Shown here piece by piece: positions 23,451 through 34,569 of a stretch of 64,000 bases of DNA (positions within the stretch are counted from its first letter, which is position 1; the number at the start of each line of letters is the position of its first letter). The notes under the pieces were generated by a model. That model saw only the letters and a list, made by a program, of their open reading frames with translations, was not told where the DNA came from and searched no databases. Source of the DNA: Eumeta japonica (taxonomy: Eukaryota > Arthropoda > Insecta > Lepidoptera > Psychidae). The DNA lies in NCBI GenBank assembly GCA_005406025.1, contig BGZK01000101.1, positions 558,001 to 622,000 of the forward strand, given 5' to 3'. Both the position numbers and the translations under genes were made by a program.

Positions 23451-23454
23451 TTAC

Positions 23455-23575
23455 GGCTCCCGGATCGTTTTCATATAAGTGGGATCCGGGCTAACCGGGT
23501 TAGCGCGCGCGGCGGCGGCGTCGCCGGGCGCCCGGCCCGGCTCGGCTCGGCCCGCCGGCTCAGTCGTAACATTTT
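23455..23575. promoter_or_regulatory. Very GC-rich island, candidate promoter or control element
   Basis: A run of almost pure G and C, including GCGCGCGCGGCGGCGGCGTC and the perfect 14-bp palindrome GCCGGGCGCCCGGC (23523-23536), followed by CCCGGCTCGGCTCGG. It sits abruptly in AT-rich DNA. Abrupt CpG-rich blocks in insects often mark first exons, promoters or developmental enhancers; that is inference. No frame here can be tied to a protein. Confidence 0.4.
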
Positions 23576-25163
23576 TTCGATTCCAATAACTCACTTCTGT
23601 ACGGTTTTTTGTGATTGATCGTTGCGTTGATGGCTTTTCACGTCTTATAGAGTCTCTTCGCGATTTCGACACGCGTATTATCTGTTCACCTTTCGGGCGA
23701 GTCGGCAATTCAATGTAAATCGTATTAAAAATATACATATGTACTTACACTGCTTTTACTGTGAATCTTTAACTCTATTACGTATTTGTAGCTCCGGATC
23801 AATATAGTCGAAACTTTGCACACAGACCGAGTGGACACTAATAAGACAATACTTAATAGAAGTGCGTATAAAACATCCAGTGTAGACAAATGTGACGAAT
23901 CCAATTTAATAAGCATCTACATACATCTCATACAGAGATAGCGACTAAAGCATTCGAGTGCTCCAACTTTGGTTAGTCTATTTAACGCAAACGGCGCTAG
24001 TGAGCGGCTACAATTCGTAGTAATCAGTTGTATGGCTGTGTATTTATTTATTACAGAAATTATATAATTCACACGAAATCATTATTTAATATAACAATAG
24101 AATAGAAATATCATAATTATAGTTTTGAATATTAACATAGATAGATAAATAAAAATATCCTATTTCTTAACGAAGGAAGTAATCTACTTCTTTTAAAAGT
24201 TGATTCAAATGTGTTCAACTGTTTCTCAGATTAACCCAAACAAGCCTTTTATTTAAATCATGTTGAGAATGCAACATTGTTAAGTTATAAAAAGACCAAC
24301 AAATAGACGCAAATTTTAGAAATAATATAACTGGAGTCAATTAGTCATAAAACGAATATTTATCGACTACCCTTATCGAATATTTTGATTAAAATGTATG
24401 TACAAACAGACGTTACAGATTCATGTACTAGTATAAATTAGTTATTTTACATAACGGTAATTTTTATTATTACAAAATTCTTCATACCCCGTTTGTTGGA
24501 GGATAGCAACAATCTAATTATCTACTAGAGTATAAATACAAAGCATTTAACAATTATTTCTAATCAAACCTTATTGAAGGGCATTTATAAGTGTAATTTG
24601 AAATGTACATGCTAGCAATAATTGAAATTTTAATTTACACTTTTTCTCTAAAAATCTTTCTACTAAAATAGACTATAAAACATGAAACGCAATGAAAACT
24701 CATGTTCGAAAAACAGATATCAAATTTTTTTTTACGTTTTTCTGGTACATCCGAATAGTTAACGCATTTTCCTTCAAAGAGATTTCGACAATTTAATTCA
24801 ACTACTTTATTGCGTTGTCTTGGAAGGAAAATTTATATACACGATTCTGTTCTATCCATATAAAATGTAAAATCTAAATGGAAATTGAATACTAAAATTT
24901 TCTTCATTTTCTGAATTAAATTTCGGTTTGTACATTTTTTATGTCTTTCTCACATTTTGCAACGAAACACACATATTTGTTCATAATATTTACTCTTCAA
25001 GATATTAATTTTTTGTTTTGTTTTTGTGAACAAAATGTGCGCTATCTTCATACATAGTCCAGTCAAAATAGAATTTAACCTCGGAATGGCGAAAAACAAC
25101 TATATCCTTTTAAAACGTCATATTGTATCGTAAATGTACTGACATGTATTAAAATTGTACATT
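23576..25163. other. AT-rich stretch, nothing recognised
   Basis: No frame above 63 codons, no tandem array and no RNA signal. Confidence 0.4.
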
Positions 25164-25914
25164 AAAAAAACTGGCCAAGAGCATTTTGGACCATGCTTGT
25201 TATAGGATTCCGAAGTCATATTATTACAAAGAAATGCACTATAGATAAAAAAGTACATTGTTAGAATTTTTCCATATTTTCCGCACAGAATAGTTATAAG
25301 TACTTCAGCCGTCTGTGACTAGAAAAACAAGTAGATATGTCGTGTATTACTATTAAACTAGTATAAACTAAGGTGCATCAGTAAAAGAGGGTATCTTCAT
25401 GACGCTTACGTCCTTTTGTTGACAAACGCAGTTTTTCAGCAATAACTCTAAAAAGTATATTAAACCATATTCAAATCAATTTTCATTGAAAGTATTTAGT
25501 AAGCGATGCTTTTGTTATTTTTTTTCATATTTTTTGAAAATACTGCTTGAAAATAAAGAGAGAGAGATACAACTTCGGAACGATTATTTCCGAAATTATT
25601 CATGTAATAAGAAATATTGCTTACAAACCTTAGGGTACTTTTAAAAGAACTGTCGAAAAATGTGCTACTCGTTGATGTTTGCTGAAAAAAAATTTTTCAG
25701 CTTCTGTTACATGTTTGGAGTGCCCCCCTATAAATATATTTTTAGTTATTTAACCACGAAACTAATTAGCGGCTCATATAAGACACCTATACTACAAATT
25801 TCATCAATATAAGTTTTGTGGTTTTTGAGTAAAACGCCTGTGACATACGGCGAGCGGAGACGAGGAAATTATAAGGGTTTCGTTTTGACCATTTTGGCTA
25901 GGAACCCTAAAAAA
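25164..25914 (+). repeat. Interspersed repeat family D, long copy 2
   Basis: It begins AAACTGGCCAAGAGCATTTT ... CATGCTTGTTATAGGATTCCG, runs through TTTGGAGTGCCCCCCTATAA and GCGAGCGGAGACGAGG, and ends CTAGGAACCCTAAAAAAC. Start (GGCCAAG-GCG), middle (GGAG-GCCCCC) and end (GGAACCCTAAA) are the marks of a repeat seen many times over in moth genomes. About 750 bases, no coding capacity. Confidence 0.75.
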
Positions 25915-26799
25915 CAGCGCAAGTAAATAAAATTAAAAAATAATAATAAAAAATAAACCTTAAATCATGAACTAACTAAAAATGTTTAATGAGGGTAAAG
26001 TGCCCATTATTATTGTCATTTCTAACAAATTTATCTGAAACTAGCCCTACCTGTGGACTGTGATTCCACGTCGCTGCTAGCGTTTATATTTGGTATCATC
26101 TATTACATTATCGTAATTGTAATTATTCGTTTAATTTTTCTGTTTTATAAGTTTGGATGAAATGAATTTTTATCCATTAGTTTTTAAATATACAAGCTGA
26201 CAATTACTTCGATTATAAATGCGAACCCATATTATATAACTAAAAGATGGCTGTTGAGTAGTTAAAAATATATTTTGTAAATAAGAAATCTTTAATAAGT
26301 ATTTCATTTAATTTGAAATATGCAGGTAACTTATTGCAATAAAAAATTATTATAGTTTATCATTAAGCACCACAACTCCACAACAGTTTTATTGCAAAAA
26401 AATTAAAAAAGCTCCAGTTATTTCGAAACATTTTTTTTAAAAGATAGTTATTAAAACAGCTGGTCATAATTATGTCCAGCCAAATTATTCTTTAGACTAA
26501 TTTGACAGCAGTAAATTACTGTAAGCTAAACCCAAAAATTAGTGTTGTTTCTCTGATTCAGAGATATTTATGTATTTTATGATATATAATACAATAAATA
26601 AATGAGTGAGCCTTTATTGTTGTTTAAAAAATATTTGAAATGTTATTTTACGTAATAACTACACTGAGCAACCAACATCTCTTCCAAGTACTGGCTATCC
26701 TTACAACTTCTTTGTGTATCTGTATAGTATCAGTTCTTGACATTAACTGTCCTAAATAGATGCATCAACGTATTCTACTTGTTATTTATTTTCTACCAT
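25915..26799. other. AT-rich stretch, nothing recognised
   Basis: A short phrase at 26041-26085 (CTAGCCCTACCTGTGGACTG) may be a decayed head of an E-like repeat. Nothing else. Confidence 0.35.
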
Positions 26800-27750
26800 T
26801 TTTTTAATGTTTTTGGGAATTTGGTCTAATTTTAACTTTCCCTTGCAAAAATTGCAAAAATTTTATAATATTTGAAAGTTACACTTTTCATTCGAATTTC
26901 GTAAATCGAATTTTCATCAGGTCTTGACGTTTTAGTTCTAAGAATCTATTTCGACCATTTTCCGGGTGATATTTCTGTCTATTTTTATGTGTGCGTGCGT
27001 GCGTGTCTTTACTTATGTGTGAGTAAATCTCAGCCTCATAACTTTTTAATGGATAAACTGAAACGCAGTTTAAGACATTCAAATGGAGTCCACTTAATTT
27101 AGACTTCCTGAAACTTCGCACTTGTTTTGCCATGTAGATTTTAAAGAATCTCAAAAATAAAGGTTTCCTAAAAATGTTTTTTTTTGAAATAGCTCTTAGA
27201 CTACTATACTGATCGATACCAAAATCAAATCAGCACTTTTCTTTAAACAGTTGCATTGACTGCCGCGAACAACATAAAAATCAGTTGACTTGTTGCAAAC
27301 ATGTCGTCGGAGAAAAATGTGTTTTACAGGATACTAAATGATGACACGATATTAAATAAGGCGTTTGAATGATATAGTAGTTGAAAATTTAAAAATGTAA
27401 ACGTTTTGTGTATATATTTATATCAATTTTTGAATTGAAAAAGCTCACTCATATTTTTGAGCTTGGAAAACTTGAAAAAGCACTAAAATGGATTTCTTGA
27501 GCTTAATGAACTCAATAATTGATTGCTACTTTATTTCTGAACGCTTTGAATTTGGAAAGCAGTAAGAAGTTTCATGTGATGGCATGCAGGTTCAACTGTC
27601 TTTGAAATTTTTAAGTTCAAAAACTCATAGACGATATTTATTAATAATTCAAAGAGCTCAAAGACATATTGTTAAATATCACTGTGGAAAGATATGGGGA
27701 TGGCCTGTAAGGTCAACCATTTTATCGATTTTTGGTTTTATGATGTTCAT
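26800..27750 (+). repeat. Composite microsatellite-bearing repeat family F, copy 1
   Basis: In order it shows TTTGAAAGTTACACTTTTC, CTAAGAATCTATTTCGACCA, a short GTGTGCGTGCGTGCGTG microsatellite (26988-27006), GATAAACTGAAACGCAGTTT, and GCATTGACTGCCGCGAACAA with ATAAAAATCAG. It ends with GATGGCCTGTAAGGTCAACC-ATTTTATCGATTTTT. The same modules in the same order are found at 59520-59886 and 61540-62670. No coding capacity was seen. A non-autonomous transposable element is likely. Confidence 0.65.
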
Positions 27751-27759
27751 CAATAGCCG

Positions 27760-28080
27760 TGCTTCGCTGCTTTAATCTGATAGTTGCTGTGACATTTGTC
27801 TTTAGTTTCTTCGGCACTCAGAGAATGAGACCAAATCGTCCGCAAGACGTAGATAATTAAAATTTTTGCCGTTTATGTTAACTCCATTTGCGCTCCATTC
27901 TGAACTCCTGAAGATCATATCAAGGACTGCTCATTAATTTGGGTGAAATAAGGTCTTCTTGCAGGATACGTCTCTCTCTCAGTACACTAATGAATTCGAT
28001 TGTCTCATGCGGTATTGTAATGATTTATTTAAGTATAATTCATATTGTCAATGAGATTTTGAAACGCTACATAAATTGAT
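27760..28080 (-). pseudogene. Reverse transcriptase fragment of a third LINE family
   Basis: The minus strand reads LQEDLISPKL (about 27945-27980), then AVLDMIFRSSEWSANGVNIN (27870-27935), then NYLRLADDLVSFSEC (27815-27862). These match motif B (G-V-R-Q-G-D-x-I-S-P-K-L) and the catalytic F-A-D-D box of RTE-like polymerases. The box here is L-A-D-D with both aspartates kept. Stops and frame changes surround it, and only the palm region survives. It is a different family from the fragments at 1.9-5.2 kb and 17.9-18.5 kb. Confidence 0.85.
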
Positions 28081-28555
28081 CTCCTCAAAAATATTTTAAG
28101 TGATATTAGTTTTTATTTAGCTCAGTTTCAAATTTTTGTCATAAAAACCCCGTATTGAAGGTATTCGAGTATATAACATGTTACGATTTACTTACAAAAT
28201 AAAGTTTCATAGATAAAATTACATGAACTGTATATTATTAGTTAATTCTAAAATAATTGTCGCGCTTAACGTTGTGACCCCAGCACACAATGGGCCATGG
28301 ACTGCGAGGAGCTACTATAGGCCAGCATCACCCATCGGCGAAAAAGTCTTTATACGATGGTAAATGGTCCATTGCCATCTCGCAAAGCAATACGGTGGAC
28401 GTCGAAATAATCACGGTCGTGACAATTTATTCATGTATGTATACTGTATACAAGCATTGTAAATTTTGTACAACAACAAAAAAATAAAATAAAATGGCAC
28501 AGACGATGGTGGATGCTGACATCCACCGTAAATATTATCCTTATGTAGTTCATTT
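28081..28555. other. Unassigned stretch with a small hairpin
   Basis: Bases 28255-28400 are GC-richer and of unknown nature. An 8-bp hairpin GGTGGATG-CTGA-CATCCACC is at 28508-28527. No gene is supported. Confidence 0.35.
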
Positions 28556-28860
28556 TTTAGATTTTTTTATAGCATATTGTAGAAGCAAACGAGCATGCAA
28601 GTCATCAGAGACTATATAATCATTGCCGCTCATGAACACCTGCAATACCAGAGAGGTCTCCAGTGCGTTACCGCCCTTTTGGGGGAGAATAAGATGTCTA
28701 ACGCAGGGCTGTTGGAGGGGGAAAGGCGGGTGGGCTATCTGAATTCTCACTCACTGGACAAAACAATATAAGGTGGTACTTCACGTCCATATTCTGTGAG
28801 GGTGTGGTATTGCACCGAGCTAGCCGGCCCATTTTTATTGCTGCAGCTAAGTTAGCTGTA
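28556..28860 (-). repeat. Interspersed repeat family A, copy 2
   Basis: Read on the plus strand it starts GCAAACGAGCATGCAAGTCA and goes on to CACCTGCAATACCAGAGAGG, CCAGTGCGTTACCGCCCTTT and a CTAGCCGGCCCATTTTTATT tail. This is the complement orientation of the copy at 8895-9205. The head GGCAAACGAGCATGC...CATCAG is one of the most frequent words in moth repeats. Confidence 0.72.
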
Positions 28861-30091
28861 TACGGCTTTAGCATTGGTAAAAAGTTGAGTCTCGAATTGC
28901 GGACTCAGATTGGTTTAATTCAATAAAATTCCACATTAGCGACATTTTGAAAGCTCAAGAATTCAAAATTCAGCTACTAAAAAAGTGCGCAACCGCGACA
29001 GCGATCGGTGACGAACTGAACAACGGACGACTGTGTGCACACCACCAGCCACGGAACGCCACGATTCTATTAAAAAGTGCCCAAAAAAAACGACAACATC
29101 GCCATTTCGCGCCACGTGGGCAATGACAATGGTACGCCTTTATATGCCGTCATACATTATTGTCTCCAGTAGACAATGACGATGGGCGGTGTTGGACCGG
29201 CAACGGCCATCGTGTACTGTATACTTTTAATGTATCACTTTTTATTGCGTTTAATAATTGTGTACCACATTGTATTTACGCCGTACATTTTAGTACGATA
29301 TACAAAACGCCTTCTTCTTATATATATACAAAATTCTTTTTTCAAGCATGTTTTTTTTCTTTAAAGGTTTATGGATGTAATAGAATATAATAGAATTAAA
29401 GATCTGATGGCCGTGGTCAATGTTTCGTACTTTTCGACTTACGTTAACTTACAGTTTTCTTTGAAAACATTAATTCATATATTCTAATATTGTTATGATT
29501 ATAACATATTGATGGAGCATTAGGGGGCTCCGAGAGGGAGGGGAAACGCGGACGAACATCTATCTATCAATCGCAAGTAATCAATCATCTTTATCAATAA
29601 ATTCAATATACAAGACGCTCCCCCTTAAATAGGAGAAACGCGAGATGATCAAATGATGCAATCTCTTATACAGTATAATAAGGTCGTAATGTCTGTATAT
29701 CTGTTGTGTCATCACACAAATACGATTTATCTATTGGAAGTTATACAATACTTACACTCGTTCTCGATTGGTTAGCAAAATGAATAAGCTTTTTTAAGTT
29801 ATGCTGCATTTGAATCGGATCTATAGATCGTTTTCTGATTTAGTTTGCCCTAATAATTCTCTGTTAATTATTAGATCAAATTAAATAATCACCTAAATGC
29901 TCAGTGCTAGTAAATAATCAATAAAAGGTCGTTTAGTGTTTCACTTGACTTCATTGTTTATTACCTTGTGTCGATCTTAAAACAATAGAGTGAGGTTGAC
30001 TACAATAAAATCTAAATAATTGTATAACAATAATATGTTGATTTGTTAATGAAAGAATGGAGTGTAGCCACAAACAACTTCTACGTACAAA
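28861..30091. other. Mixed stretch, possible LTR relic near 29491-29640
   Basis: Bases 28980-29230 are GC-richer without recognisable content. At 29491 TGTTATGATTATAACATATT precedes GGAGCATTAGGGGGCTCCGA, and later AATAAATTCAATATACAAGA and GCTCCCCC. A TG start, a palindromic end and a polyadenylation-like word suggest a decayed LTR, but no second LTR or primer site was found. The rest is AT-rich. Confidence 0.25.
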
Positions 30092-31720
30092 ACGAGGGTA
30101 TGCCAAAAACAGCTACATACTCAACAATTATAATATTTATTATTTCTTACAAATATATTCCTTTTCAAATTATTCTCCATGAGTATGTTAACACTTTTCC
30201 ATGCGTTTAAACAACTTGAAAAATAGATCTAATCATTCTTTTTAAATAACTGAAAAATTTTAAAATTACAGGCATCCAGTTCATCTTCTTCGCTCTCAAA
30301 TCTCTAACCTTACAATTTTTCTTTGATTTTGAGAAAGAAGTAAAACTCGTACGGTGCTAAGTCAGTGGAACGTGGTGAGTGAGGTAGAACGCGAGCGGCG
30401 CGACGTAGTCGTGATACCAAAGACGGTGCCGGATTCGTGACTTCGGTAGCTTGTCACACCAACCTGATTACTGATAGGGCACAAATTGTCACATACTCCT
30501 CAGAATTAAATATTTTTTGATCCCCGACCAGCACCGATTTAGACGCTTGTTAATGAAAGATGCATTAATATGCAGCATGCAACCCACCGCTGACCCTCGA
30601 ATTTGCCTCTCCACTATGAATCTCTATTCAAAGAATTGAATATTGATTCGAGAGGATTGACAGAGATCAAACACTTAAGCAAGTGTTCATTTTATTTTTT
30701 ACAATTATCTTAGCGCGCAATGCATGTATGCATTTCATGACAGGGGTTCACTTAACGAGGTTGTGTCGGTTGTTTTTAACACTCCTTACACCCTGATATA
30801 TGTAACTATCTGCAATTTCCTGAAGATGTGCCTAGTTGGCATGAAACATACTTCAAAATTACGATTATAACGATTAGCGGATTAAGATAATTATAAAAAA
30901 TAAAATTAACACTTGCTTATCTGTCAATCCTCGAATCAATATCCTTTGGATAAGGTTGAGAGGAGTCATATGCTCATGTTAATGCATGATGCAGGCAAGT
31001 GCCTATTATGGATTTCCGCGAATTAACACCTCACACAATACAACAGCACCGATTTTACAAAAACCATGAAAACCATTTGTTTCTATGTTCGCTTTGCAAA
31101 CATTGACATTTTATTATGATGGTTCATTTCAAAGCACCATACGGTCGATTGTCGCTTCGTTTCGAGGTCGTAGTAGTACAGCCATACTTCGTCACCGGTA
31201 ACTATATCATATACACTTTTTTCGCGCCTTCGTCAAATTTCTCCATCATGTGCGGCACCCCTTCTCGAATAAAGCTTACGGAGAAAAAGATGATAATGAG
31301 TGACGGTTTGCATCGCTGCTTATCCAGTACCCAGTTCTCGTTCAAGCTCTACATATGTGATCCTTCAGTTCTCTCCGATAAATTTGTCAACTCCTTGAAC
31401 ATTTTCATTAATAACCGCTGTCTGCAACCTGACCTCCCTTCATCTTGAAAACTTTATCGACCTCTTTTAAACTCGAATCAGCACAACACAATACAATCAA
31501 CAAAATGCAAACAGTAAATCAATTAAAAACTGTTGCTCGGAACTCACTAAACTGACTCACCAAAAGTAGCAAAAGTTGAAAACATTCTCGGGGCTCAAAC
31601 AATTTTTTGTAACCATAATAAATAACGAAAACTAAGTTGACTGAGTTCCACTACTGCAAGCAGATTCCCGCCAGATTATAATAAAAATAAGCCGTTTTAA
31701 ACATAAAAATACTTCAATTC
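30092..31720 (-). mobile_element. Decayed mariner-like transposon, interrupted by a MITE
   Basis: The minus strand encodes a mariner-type transposase in broken frames. REGVPHMMEKF and IVTGDEVWLYYYDLETKRQS lie at about 31135-31260. After the inserted MITE come RVLPHSPRSTDLAPYEFYFF and KIKEKL (30320-30400), then RFESEEDELDAC and a C-terminal tail near 30180-30300. The first catalytic Asp (GDE) is kept. The third, normally the D in D-L-A-P-x-D-F, reads E. Transposases of this family cut and paste elements at TA sites. The low-coordinate end is near ACGAGGGTATGCC (30092); the other end is unclear, so the terminal repeats cannot be confirmed. Confidence 0.82.
30542..31003. mobile_element. 462-bp fold-back MITE nested in the mariner
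   Basis: The left arm (30542-30700) runs GACGCTTG ... ATGCATTAATATGCAGC ... TATTGATTCGAGAGG ... GATTGACAGAG ... AGCAAGTGTTCATTTTA. Bases 30885-31003 are its imperfect inverted copy, ending in CAGGCAAGTGCC. TA is found directly outside both ends (30540-30541 and 31004-31005), a target duplication typical of Tc1/mariner-type elements. No coding capacity. It interrupts the mariner frame exactly where the transposase reading is lost. A solo arm is at 13947-14102. Confidence 0.82.
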
Positions 31721-34034
31721 GAAAATGTTTCATTATAAAATTTCTCACTATACAACATTAAACACTAAACGTGAAGTTGACAATGAATGGCAAAATATAT
31801 CACTGGATACATGAAATATTTTCAAAGCAAATGCAAAATTACAACTGCATATTGCATTCATTGATGAACGTAAGCCGTTTTGCGGCCGCGACGCGTATTA
31901 ATAGCTTACCATTTCATAATGCACCAGAGCGGATATCGCGTTCTGGATTATTTTAATGATATTCGCTTAGATGCACATTAACAGTGGATTGATTGCATTT
32001 GTGTTGTTATTCAACAAATTTAAATACATATTTATTTATTGTATCACAGTTTTATTTATTAATATGACGTCACTGGTTTATTGCTTGATTCTTTTTATGT
32101 TTATCTGATATTTTAATCCAGAAAAAGTTTTTTATGTCTTTCAAAATTGAATTAATAGATTTTAATTATTTTTGTTATTAATGACTTCCATTTTTGCATT
32201 TACATTACCGATAATTCAAATGTATCAATGTGCACGTTTGTTTTGTAGAGTGTGCATATTTAAAAACCAGATTATATGTGATTTATCTAAAATTGATTAC
32301 ATACAAATGCCTAATTTTTATACGTTAGCAGTGATGAAACCTGTACAAACTACATATTTTTGTATAAATTCGTTTTTTTATTCAGTTTATCTTATTTTTT
32401 TTATCATATATATATATATATATATATATATCTATTTAAAATTTAACGGCAATCAGTACCGAAATCTACAACGAAAAGCAAAGATTATCAAACAAATATT
32501 ATAGAAGAAATCGTTATGAAAACGAAAAAAAAAAGCGTGCCGTACGGGGTAGTCGGAAAACAAACTTTTATAAAAGTATTTTCCTTGACTTTTTAACCCA
32601 TTCATACATGGTTTCTTTACAATTTGTCTTAGTATGAATTTGTATCAGCAAGTTTTTATAAGCATTTCAAGCTTTTATTTCAGCCGCGTGTTGTTGCTAT
32701 ACCTCAAAACTTTCCATCTTTGAGGAGACGAGTGTTCTACTTGATCCCTTGAAATAGACACAATATCTCGCATGCCTTTGGACAAGTACGAAAACTCTGT
32801 CGTCCAATTCTATTATATTTCGTATGGTCGAGGTTTTCATAAGAACATTACACATCTTCATAGAATCTACGTTAAGATTAGGAAGTCACACATTAAGATC
32901 TCTACTGCTGCGCTGTAGATGGTCGTGCATTGACTACGTGTAGTTCTGAAACCGTCCATAGCACGTTGCATGTAGCTCTCAATTTGACCTGAACCAGCGA
33001 TTTCACCTTTGACCAGAATCGAAGCTGACACCTTCTGCCGTGGAAGCGACTTGCTAAACACTCGATCACTGTCGCTTGTATATTTACATTAGTGTATTTT
33101 CATGACTGTTTATTTATTTTCAGCACTGAAATGTGTACGTAACAAAAAAAACCGCGAGCCATCAACTAACTGAAATATGACCGATTAACTTCGTTTTTTA
33201 AACGTAAACTTTGGTGAAATAAATCACCAAGAGTTTGTAATAATATTTCATCTGACAAATATTATTCAAATACAAATGTTTAAAAAACGAAACTCAAAAT
33301 TTTGAACACCTGATTTTCAGCAATTTGATCGATTGAGATGAAGTGAGCTAGATTTATCAATGAAACTTATTGATATCATTTGCAGTAAGCGAGATGTACG
33401 AATACAGCAATTTTTCTGACGTACTTTTTTTATTTCATATATATTTAATCGATAAAGTATTTCTCTAAAAATATTCTATGGATCAAGAGAATTATAAGAA
33501 ATAATATCGGTCGTATGGGTGTTTGGGGTAGTGCGGATTAAGAGAATTAAGGAAAAAAATACTCATTTTAGCATTGAAAATGCTTTTTCTATTGCTTTTT
33601 CTTTCCATTTTCAATAAAAATGCGTCAGGAGCTGTGTCCTCAATTATTAAGATAGACAAATGAATCTATGTCATTGATAGGGCTACAACAATATAAAAAA
33701 AATGAAAAATAACAACAACTTATTTAAAAAAAAATATCTATTCCAAAAATCTGAAATTTCTCTAAAACAAACGAACAGCACACATTTTCACAAAACCCAT
33801 TCTGGAGACTAAATTAACTATCGTTTGATCCTATAATTATAAAAACCGGTTGATATTTAATGGTGTCCTTTTGTTTCCTTGTGAAGATTTATTTTGTAGC
33901 TGAAAGTCACATTAAAATTGCTTATGCTTTCACGAACATATATGATATATACAAAAAAAGTTTAGGGTATACATAATTTTAATTTAAAACTAACCAGGAG
34001 GTGTCATTTCTGAGAAATCGATATAACTCATATA
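31721..34034. other. AT-rich stretch with a TA microsatellite
   Basis: A perfect AT/TA run lies at 32406-32431. Short frames (61-110 codons) have no recognisable content. Bases 32690-33065 are less AT-rich but unassigned. Confidence 0.4.
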
Positions 34035-34095
34035 ATGCCATACCACACTGAACTACGAGTTTTACGTTAGCTCATAGTTGATTGTGGTATGGCAT
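34035..34095. ncRNA. MicroRNA-like hairpin, candidate
   Basis: A 25-base arm ATGCCATACCACACTGAACT+ACGAG (34035-34059) pairs with 34071-34095 with 22 of 25 matches around an 11-base loop. The first 13 pairs are perfect. Pairing continues outward with bulges for roughly 10-15 bases (ATATAACTCATATA against GTAATACTTACTATAT), giving a stem of pre-microRNA size. I do not recognise a known microRNA. A short palindromic repeat end is the alternative. Confidence 0.4.
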
Positions 34096-34569
34096 GTAAT
34101 ACTTACTATATTTATTGACAAACATTGATATGATAAATAATATTTTATCATTGAAAACGTTATCGATTGCTTTAGGAGGGACCTTATTATCGATAAAAAT
34201 ACGAATTTGCTAAAGCGAAATGAGTTCTAGATCTAGGTGACTGATTGAGCTGTCAAAAGATGCGTATAGACAATGAGACTACGAGAGGCGTCCTCTATAA
34301 AATGAAAATGAGGTACGAACTCTTTGGATCTAAAAAAAAAGTAAATGGTGGCTCGTCAAGCTGGAATATTGATTAAATTTAAAAAAAGGAAACAACTTGA
34401 ATATCTATTGTTTCTTAAAAATGGACGCCTTTTGTTCGCAATCCTTTGTAGTGTGTTTGTTGAAAATGGAAAAATTTTATTGCGTGCGGTAACTGTCTGT
34501 GTTTGAAAAGTATCACTACGAAACTTCACTATCAAGATTTATAGAATACTTTAAGAGCAAATGCTTCAC
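34096..34569. other. AT-rich stretch, possibly the 5' part of the next mariner
   Basis: Nothing recognisable; a mariner terminal repeat should lie here or just upstream but was not found by eye. Confidence 0.35.

Noticed and set aside
28584..28700. A short conserved gene suggested by the 66-codon minus frame
   Set aside because: The sequence is interspersed repeat family A, present twice more in the window.
29491..29640. A complete LTR retrotransposon
   Set aside because: Only one LTR-like end was seen; no second LTR, primer site or polymerase frame.
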